10,357 nucleotides of DNA from Clostridia bacterium (GTDB lineage Bacteria; Bacillota; Clostridia; Oscillospirales; CAG-272). Location: positions 1-10,357 of the forward strand of contig JAGAFM010000002.1 of NCBI GenBank assembly GCA_017612655.1, read 5' to 3'. The notes beneath the pieces are model-generated. The model was not told the origin of the DNA. It made no database searches and saw nothing but the letters and a program-made list of their open reading frames with translations. Shown here piece after piece: positions 5,781 through 10,357 of this stretch. The number at the start of each line of letters is the position of its first letter. The first letter of the stretch is position 1. The position numbers and the translations under genes are program-made.

Positions 5781-7979
5781 TTATGAATTTTTATCGTTTG
5801 TATCATTATCCCCGGATTCTTCCGGAGAATCGGCAGATCCGTCGGACGGATTCTCATCCGTCGTATCATCCGGGGACTGATCGGAAGAGTGGTCGGGCGA
5901 ATCCTTCATGAACTGCCGCTTCAGATTCTCCTCTTCCTCCCGCAGCCGGTTCAGATAGGCTTCCCGGGCATTCTTAGGCTGAGGAGATTCATAAGGGTTG
6001 GCATTTCTCCACCTGGCCTCCATTTCGTCCCGTTTTCTGGCCTCCTCTTCGTCCCGTTTTCTGGCGGCCGCCTCGGCCTCCTCCTGAATTCGGTTTTCTT
6101 CTTCGCTGATTTTTCTCTTTTCCTCCACCATGGCATCCAGTTCTTCCGTAGTGGGGGATCCGTTCATAATTGCCTCAAACTGCAGCTTGTCCATGATTTC
6201 CCGTTTGATCAGGTAATCAGCGATTGCTTCCAGTTTGTCGCGATGCCCGAGAAGAATCTCTTCGGCTCGCTGATAGGCCTGTTCAACGATTTTCCGGATC
6301 TCGTCATCGATCTGCTGGGCAGTGGATTCCGAATAATTCTTATCGGAATTGAAATCCCGTCCCAGAAAGATCTCGTCGGACGAATGACCGGATCCGTAAA
6401 CGATCGGGCCGAGCTTGGAACTCATTCCATAGCGGGTGACCATGCTTCTGGCCAGATTCGTCGCGCGCTGGATATCGTTGGAAGCACCTGTTGAGACATC
6501 GTTGAAGATAATCTGTTCCGCGACTCTTCCTCCGAGGAGAGAAACGATTTCTTCCTCCATGGCGCGCTTGGACATATAGTTTTTGTCTTCCTGCGGAGGA
6601 GAAAGGGTATAGCCTCCGGTTCCTTTCCCGCCCGGAATGATCGAGATCTGGGTAACCGGGTCCTGCGTTTCAAGCAGGTGCGTACAGACGGCATGTCCGG
6701 CTTCGTGGAATGCTGTAAGGCGAATGTCGTGCTCTGTCCTCTTCTTGCTTTTTTTCTGAGGCCCGACCAGGACCTTGATCGTTGCCTCGTCAATGTCATT
6801 GGAACCGATCAGGTGCTTTCCCTTCCGGGCTGCGATCAGTGCGGCCTCGTTCAGCAGATTGGCCAGATCAGCGCCGGTGAAGCCAACGGTGGTTTTGGCG
6901 ACTTCTGCAAGGGAAACGTCTTTTTCAAACGGTTTTCCTTTGGCATGAACCTTCAGAATGTCTTCCCGCCCCTGCATGTCGGGATAGTTCACGGTAATCT
7001 GACGGTCGAAGCGGCCGGGTCTGAGCAGGGCAGGGTCCAGGATATCCGGCCGGTTTGTCGCAGCCATCACGATGATCCCTTCGCTTCCCCCGAATCCGTC
7101 CATTTCAACCAGCAGCTGGTTGAGAGTCTGTTCTCTTTCATCGTGTCCGCCTCCGAGACCTGCGCCCCGATGACGGCCTACCGCGTCAATTTCGTCGATG
7201 AAAACGATCGCGGCAGGATTCTTTCTGGCAGTGTCGAACAGGTCTCTGACCCGGGAAGCGCCGACGCCTACGTACATTTCAACGAAATCGGAGCCCGAGA
7301 TGGAATAGAACGGAACATTCGCTTCTCCCGCAACCGCTTTTGCCAAAAGTGTCTTTCCGGTTCCGGGAGGGCCTACGAGGAGAACTCCGTGAGGGATTTT
7401 CGCTCCGAGAGAAGTGAAGCGGGACGGGTCTTTCAGAAATTCGACGATTTCGCGCAGTTCCTCTTTTTCCTCATCTGCACCGGCAACATCGGAGAAGAGC
7501 GTTTTTCTCTTTTCGTCGGAGCCGAAGCGAGCCCGTGCCTTTCCGAATCCCGCGATCTTTCCAGCCCCCTTCCCGTTCATCTGATTGATCATGTAAATCC
7601 ACATGGCAACGAGAAGAAGGATCAGGATGGCGTAGGGAAGCAGGCTCAGCCACCACGGATAGGAAACGAGCGGTTCAATCTGAAAAGACTGAATAATCCC
7701 GCTGTTGAACTGCGTAACCGCAATGTCTTTGAAATAGGTGTCGAAGGCGTCTTCCGACCGAAGCTGGAAACTGATTTCCGTTTTGTCCTTCAGATTCAGC
7801 TTGAGGACATTGGAAGAAGTCAGAGTAAAGGAATCGACCTTTTCCTCGTTGAAGTACTTGATTATGTCACTGTACTGGACTTCATCCTTGTCCACCGAGC
7901 GGTAGAAAAAGGAGACCGCCAGAATGATCAGTCCGATCAGAACGACATAAAACAGGATGACACGAATGTTGTTTTTCAT
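5781..7979 (-). CDS. ftsH: ATP-dependent zinc metalloprotease FtsH
   Basis: FtsH is a membrane-anchored hexameric AAA+ protease that extracts and degrades damaged membrane proteins and some regulators. The protein has 732 residues. It has a membrane span at about 7-25, an extracytoplasmic domain to about 108, and a second span at about 109-131. The AAA module has Walker A GPPGTGKT (203-210), the pore loop around YVG (236-238), Walker B VFIDEID (259-265) and the second region of homology AATNRPDILDPALLRPGRFDR (306-326, ending in the arginine fingers). The peptidase zinc site is HEAGH (425-429), with D502 in STGASNDI as the likely third ligand. The C-terminal 90 or so residues are unusual: a charged, probably coiled-coil stretch (615-690) with an 8-residue tandem repeat, then an Asp/Ser-rich tail. 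ATG 7979 is chosen because MKNN starts the first span normally. Its only Shine-Dalgarno candidate is a run of eight G. It follows hpt by 49 bases, as in many Firmicutes. Confidence 0.97.
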   Translation of the reverse strand: MKNNIRVILFYVVLIGLIILAVSFFYRSVDKDEVQYSDIIKYFNEEKVDSFTLTSSNVLKLNLKDKTEISFQLRSEDAFDTYFKDIAVTQFNSGIIQSFQIEPLVSYPWWLSLLPYAILILLLVAMWIYMINQMNGKGAGKIAGFGKARARFGSDEKRKTLFSDVAGADEEKEELREIVEFLKDPSRFTSLGAKIPHGVLLVGPPGTGKTLLAKAVAGEANVPFYSISGSDFVEMYVGVGASRVRDLFDTARKNPAAIVFIDEIDAVGRHRGAGLGGGHDEREQTLNQLLVEMDGFGGSEGIIVMAATNRPDILDPALLRPGRFDRQITVNYPDMQGREDILKVHAKGKPFEKDVSLAEVAKTTVGFTGADLANLLNEAALIAARKGKHLIGSNDIDEATIKVLVGPQKKSKKRTEHDIRLTAFHEAGHAVCTHLLETQDPVTQISIIPGGKGTGGYTLSPPQEDKNYMSKRAMEEEIVSLLGGRVAEQIIFNDVSTGASNDIQRATNLARSMVTRYGMSSKLGPIVYGSGHSSDEIFLGRDFNSDKNYSESTAQQIDDEIRKIVEQAYQRAEEILLGHRDKLEAIADYLIKREIMDKLQFEAIMNGSPTTEELDAMVEEKRKISEEENRIQEEAEAAARKRDEEEARKRDEMEARWRNANPYESPQPKNAREAYLNRLREEEENLKRQFMKDSPDHSSDQSPDDTTDENPSDGSADSPEESGDNDTNDKNS
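6013..6060. repeat. 24-base tandem duplication inside ftsH
   Basis: Bases 6013-6036 and 6037-6060 are adjacent copies differing at two of 24 positions. They encode the consecutive octapeptides RKRDEEEA and RKRDEMEA (residues 640-655) in the C-terminal coiled-coil region. A weaker relic, QEEAEAAA, precedes them. The unit keeps the reading frame. Confidence 0.8.
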
Positions 7980-7982
7980 TTT

Positions 7983-7990
7983 CCCCCCCC
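7983..7990 (-). promoter_or_regulatory. Run of eight G acting as the likely ftsH ribosome binding site
   Basis: On the minus strand GGGGGGGG is followed by AAA and then the ATG at 7979. Five G can pair with the CCUCC of 16S rRNA, one as a G-U wobble, and the run allows several spacings. No AGGAGG-like site is seen elsewhere in the leader. Confidence 0.55.
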
Positions 7991-8028
7991 AGAAAAACAA
8001 GGCTTGTATCTGTGAATCGAATGGAATG

Positions 8029-8580
8029 CTAGGATTGATAGACTTCTTTTTTCAGTACGCCGATATAGGGCAGGGCACGGTACTTTTCGTTGTAATCGAG
8101 ACCGTATCCAACCACGAACAGATCTTCAATCTGTTTCCCGCAGTAATCCGGAGTGAACGGTACCTCTCTCCGGGACGGTTTGTCCAGCAGAGTGACGGTA
8201 CGAACGGTCCTGGCGCCTTTCAGCCGGAGATAGTTCACCAGATAAGAGAGCGTCCGCCCCGAGTCGACGATATCTTCCACAATAAGGATGTCGCAGCTGC
8301 TCAGGTCTTTGCGGTAGAGATCAAGGATGATGTTGATCGTCCCGCTTGTTTTCGTCCCGCCGGCGTAAGAAGAAACGCGCATGAAGTCGATTTCGACCGG
8401 AACGGTAACCCGCTTCATCAGTTCTCCCATGAAGACGACAGAACCTTTCAGAATGCAGAGAAGGAGCAGCTTTTTGTCTTTGCCCGCGTAGTCGCGGTCG
8501 ATCTCCTGCACAAGTCTTGAAACAATTTCGTCGACTTCCTTCTCATCGATCAGAACATGTTCAATTTCCGGAAGGATCAT
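8029..8580 (-). CDS. hpt: Hypoxanthine phosphoribosyltransferase
   Basis: Hpt salvages purines in the cytoplasm, joining hypoxanthine (often also guanine) to PRPP to give IMP or GMP. The protein has 183 residues, normal for the family. Motifs in order are LKGS (44-47), the flexible-loop region SSYAGGTKTSG (70-80), the PRPP-binding VEDIVDSGRTL (101-111), the purine-contacting LLDKPSRRE (131-139) and the terminal VVGYGLDYNEKYRALPYIGVL (156-176). The start is the ATG giving MILPEIEHV, with AGGAGG (8591-8596) ten bases upstream. A longer frame reaching 8760 only runs back through tilS. The gene overlaps the last 20 bases of tilS, which implies translational coupling, and precedes ftsH. The pairing with tilS and ftsH is common in Firmicutes. 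Confidence 0.96.
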   Translation of the reverse strand: MILPEIEHVLIDEKEVDEIVSRLVQEIDRDYAGKDKKLLLLCILKGSVVFMGELMKRVTVPVEIDFMRVSSYAGGTKTSGTINIILDLYRKDLSSCDILIVEDIVDSGRTLSYLVNYLRLKGARTVRTVTLLDKPSRREVPFTPDYCGKQIEDLFVVGYGLDYNEKYRALPYIGVLKKEVYQS

Positions 8581-10036
8581 GAATCGTTCGCCTCCTGTTG
8601 GAAAAATATGATAGATGCAGTGTGCTTCCGCCCGGATTCCCGCGGGGATTGACATCGTCCCGGATCCCGCAGTACGGAATCCAGATAATCCCGGAATCGT
8701 CGCAAAAGAGCGGAATGCGGTACCGGTCTTCCGGAGGGATCCTGTGGGAACTGACCGCATCTTTCACGTCTGTATCGTGACCGCCGCAGCGGTAACGCTC
8801 CCTGACGCCGTCCTTCCTGGAACGGATTTGAACAGACCCGTTCATTGTATCAGACAGAATCGTGGTAGTTATTTCGAATTTGTAAATGTTTTTCAGCTTT
8901 GTTACGGAATCATCGTGAGAGCCGCTTTTCCAGAGCAGGCAGACGCTGTCCCAGGGGGTTTCCGCGGGAATCCCCGGATAAAGAACCGCCCGGAACGGTT
9001 CCGGTGAGGCATGGCCCTTTTCGATTCGGAACGAACAGAGATCTCCCGCCGGAAAGACCGAAAAAAGAAGACCGCCTGGGAGGGAGATCTGTTTCGGCTC
9101 CGCTTCAGAAAACAGGATGGCTTCCATGGAGGCAAGATGGGAGGCTGTGACGGAACGGGCGTTCGATGTGTCTCCGCGAAGACGGATCCTTTCCCGCTCG
9201 TAAAGTGCAAGAAGCACTCTGGAGCGAACAGCGGGATGCAGTGCCCGAATTCGGGACAGAGGGATTCCTTCGCCCTCCTCCCCGGAACAGAAAGAGGACG
9301 TGATTTCCTGAAAGAAGGCTTCGTCCCTTGCGGCGGCTGCGGACAGTCTCCCCAGCGCATTCCGCAGATTCGGATTGAACTGCTCCAGAAGAGGGATCAG
9401 CTCATTTCGAATCCGGTTCCTGGTTGAATCCGTCGCCAGGTTTGTGCTGTCGGTGACAAAAGAGATCCCCTCTTCCCGGCACAGGGACAGGAGAGCGGAT
9501 TTGGGAAGGGACAGAAACGGTCGCACCAGCGTGACCCCGGGATTCTCCCCGGGCCGGAGCGACCGGGACGGATGGATCCCGGAGAGCCCTTGAAGATCGG
9601 TTCCGCGAAGGATCCTTTGAAGGACTGTCTCAATCTGATCGTCCGCATGGTGCGCCGTCAGAAGATGGGAGATGCGGTGTTCGCTGCAATAGGCGCCCAG
9701 GACCCGGTACCGTTCTTCCCGGGCGGCGGTTTCCAGTGAAATCTTCTGGCTTTTTGAATAGGCGGGAGCATCCACGGAAAGAAGAACAAACGGAATCCCG
9801 CGTTCCTCGCAGAATGATCGGCAGAAGGAGGCGTCCCGGTCCGCTTCCCCGCCGCGGATTGCATGATGAACGTGAGCGGCGGAAAGCTCACAGCCTGTCT
9901 GGCGGGCGTATCGCTCCGCCGAAAACAAAAGCGCACAGGAATCGGCTCCGCCGGAGAAGGCGACGCAGATTCTGTTCTTTTCGCTCGGAACGATTGCCTC
10001 GGAAATACAGGCAACCAATAACGGAAGGACGGACAT
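8561..10036 (-). CDS. tilS: tRNA(Ile)-lysidine synthetase
   Basis: TilS attaches lysine to cytidine 34 of the tRNA-Ile with a CAU anticodon, using ATP, so that it reads AUA codons as isoleucine. It is essential in most bacteria. The protein has 491 residues. The N-terminal PP-loop ATPase has SGGADS at 28-33, AHVHHAIRGGEADRDA (54-69), TAHHADDQIETVLQRILRG (127-145) and the conserved DSTN...STRNRIRNELIPLLEQFNPNLR (196-225). The C-terminal domain includes IRSRKDG...RYRCGG and KDAVSSHRIPPEDRYRIPL (404-443), followed by the usual IIWIPYCGIRD. The linker between domains (about 340-395) is not conserved by eye. ATG 10036 is chosen because it lies two bases after the dnaB stop and gives the normal distance to the PP-loop. 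An ATG at 10147 would overlap dnaB by over 100 bases. No good Shine-Dalgarno precedes the start. The 3' end overlaps hpt. Confidence 0.95.
   Translation of the reverse strand: MSVLPLLVACISEAIVPSEKNRICVAFSGGADSCALLFSAERYARQTGCELSAAHVHHAIRGGEADRDASFCRSFCEERGIPFVLLSVDAPAYSKSQKISLETAAREERYRVLGAYCSEHRISHLLTAHHADDQIETVLQRILRGTDLQGLSGIHPSRSLRPGENPGVTLVRPFLSLPKSALLSLCREEGISFVTDSTNLATDSTRNRIRNELIPLLEQFNPNLRNALGRLSAAAARDEAFFQEITSSFCSGEEGEGIPLSRIRALHPAVRSRVLLALYERERIRLRGDTSNARSVTASHLASMEAILFSEAEPKQISLPGGLLFSVFPAGDLCSFRIEKGHASPEPFRAVLYPGIPAETPWDSVCLLWKSGSHDDSVTKLKNIYKFEITTTILSDTMNGSVQIRSRKDGVRERYRCGGHDTDVKDAVSSHRIPPEDRYRIPLFCDDSGIIWIPYCGIRDDVNPRGNPGGSTLHLSYFSNRRRTIHDPSGN
8591..8596 (-). promoter_or_regulatory. 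Ribosome binding site of hpt, inside tilS
   Basis: AGGAGG on the minus strand lies ten bases before the hpt ATG at 8580 and within the tilS coding region. It decides the hpt start over longer in-frame extensions. Confidence 0.8.
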
Positions 10037-10038
10037 GT

Positions 10039-10357
10039 TCAGGCACCGGAATAATTCTGCTCGATTGAGAAGAAGCGGGTATGCTGACCCTGCCACCCCA
10101 GTTTGACGGTACTGGTGTCTCCGTGACGGTTTTTCGCGATAATGCATTCTGCAAGGTTTGCGTTCTCGGGTGATTCGTCATAATAATCGTCCCGGTAGAG
10201 AAACATGACGACGTCGGCATCCTGCTCGATCGCACCGGAGTCTCTCAGGTCCGAGAGGATCGGGCGCTTTCCCTGGGAACCCGTTCTGGATTCCGGGGCT
10301 CTGGAGAGCTGCGCGCAGACCATGACCGGAACATTCAGTTCCTTGGCGAGCAGTTTC
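10039..10357 (-). CDS. dnaB: Replicative DNA helicase DnaB, C-terminal part (partial at window edge)
   Basis: DnaB (DnaC in Bacillus naming) is the hexameric 5'-3' helicase that unwinds the chromosome at the replication fork. Only the last 105 residues are inside the window. The N-terminal domain, Walker A and Walker B lie beyond the right edge. The visible part has the RecA-fold end of the family: LLAKELNVPVMVCAQLSR, then SDLRDSGAIEQDADVVMFLYRDDYY, then CIIAKNRHGDTSTVKLGW, where AKNRHG corresponds to the GKNR(N/H)G segment that reaches the neighbouring subunit's nucleotide. The end FFSIEQNYSGA is a normal C-terminus. tilS begins two bases after its stop, which makes dnaB the upstream member of the dnaB-tilS-hpt-ftsH series. 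There is no sign of an intein in this part. Confidence 0.96.
   Translation of the reverse strand, partial: KLLAKELNVPVMVCAQLSRAPESRTGSQGKRPILSDLRDSGAIEQDADVVMFLYRDDYYDESPENANLAECIIAKNRHGDTSTVKLGWQGQHTRFFSIEQNYSGA

Noticed and set aside
6678..8015. 445-codon plus-strand open frame opposite ftsH
   Set aside because: It mirrors the conserved AAA region of ftsH. Its composition is what antisense of such codons gives, and I see no ribosome binding site or domain.
8580..8760. N-terminal extension of hpt by 60 codons
   Set aside because: The extra residues come from the tilS region and match no Hpt feature. AGGAGG before the ATG at 8580 and family length fix the shorter form.
10037..10147. Start of tilS at the upstream ATG, inside dnaB
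   Set aside because: It would overlap the dnaB end by over 100 bases and add 37 residues not typical before the PP-loop.

Overview
The window reads as an ordinary chromosomal housekeeping segment of an anaerobic Firmicute, most likely a Clostridia-type bacterium. Three things point there. There is a small 2[4Fe-4S] ferredoxin of the clostridial type. The order dnaB-tilS-hpt-ftsH on one strand is a Firmicutes-style arrangement. Shine-Dalgarno sites are strong and AGGAGG-like. Base composition looks moderately G+C-rich by eye (a little above half). I cannot place it to genus. No mobile element, CRISPR array, tRNA or rRNA is visible, and no stretch over 300 bases lacks a gene.

Left half, plus strand (1-5395): the 3' end of metK (SAM synthetase, cut by the window edge) is followed by an imperfect terminator-like hairpin. 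Then come recD2 (RecBC-independent SF1 helicase), an mreB/mbl-type actin homologue and a CPA2-type cation:proton antiporter. The last three are 13 and 26 bases apart, each with its own ribosome binding site, so they look like one operon. The antiporter starts at TTG behind a perfect AGGAGG.

Middle (5396-5526): the two gene blocks converge on a perfect 15-bp hairpin flanked by T-rich tracts on both strands, a bidirectional terminator. A nested inverted repeat next to it may serve as an additional terminator for the leftward genes.

Right half, minus strand (5527-10357): reading leftward from the right edge, the order is dnaB (C-terminal 105 residues, cut by the edge), tilS, hpt, ftsH and the ferredoxin gene. 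tilS starts two bases after the dnaB stop without a clear ribosome binding site. hpt overlaps the end of tilS by 20 bases. ftsH follows after 49 bases and has a run of eight G as its only candidate Shine-Dalgarno. Ferredoxin has its own near-consensus sigma-A promoter starting nine bases past the ftsH stop, with a perfect inverted repeat over the expected transcription start.

Together the genes cover methyl-donor synthesis, DNA repair and replication, cell shape, ion homeostasis, tRNA-Ile decoding, purine salvage, membrane protein quality control and anaerobic electron transfer. I do not see a new multi-gene system. The points worth a second look are regulatory and architectural: the ferredoxin promoter palindrome, the ftsH poly-G leader, the acidic FtsH tail with a small tandem repeat, and the tilS start.
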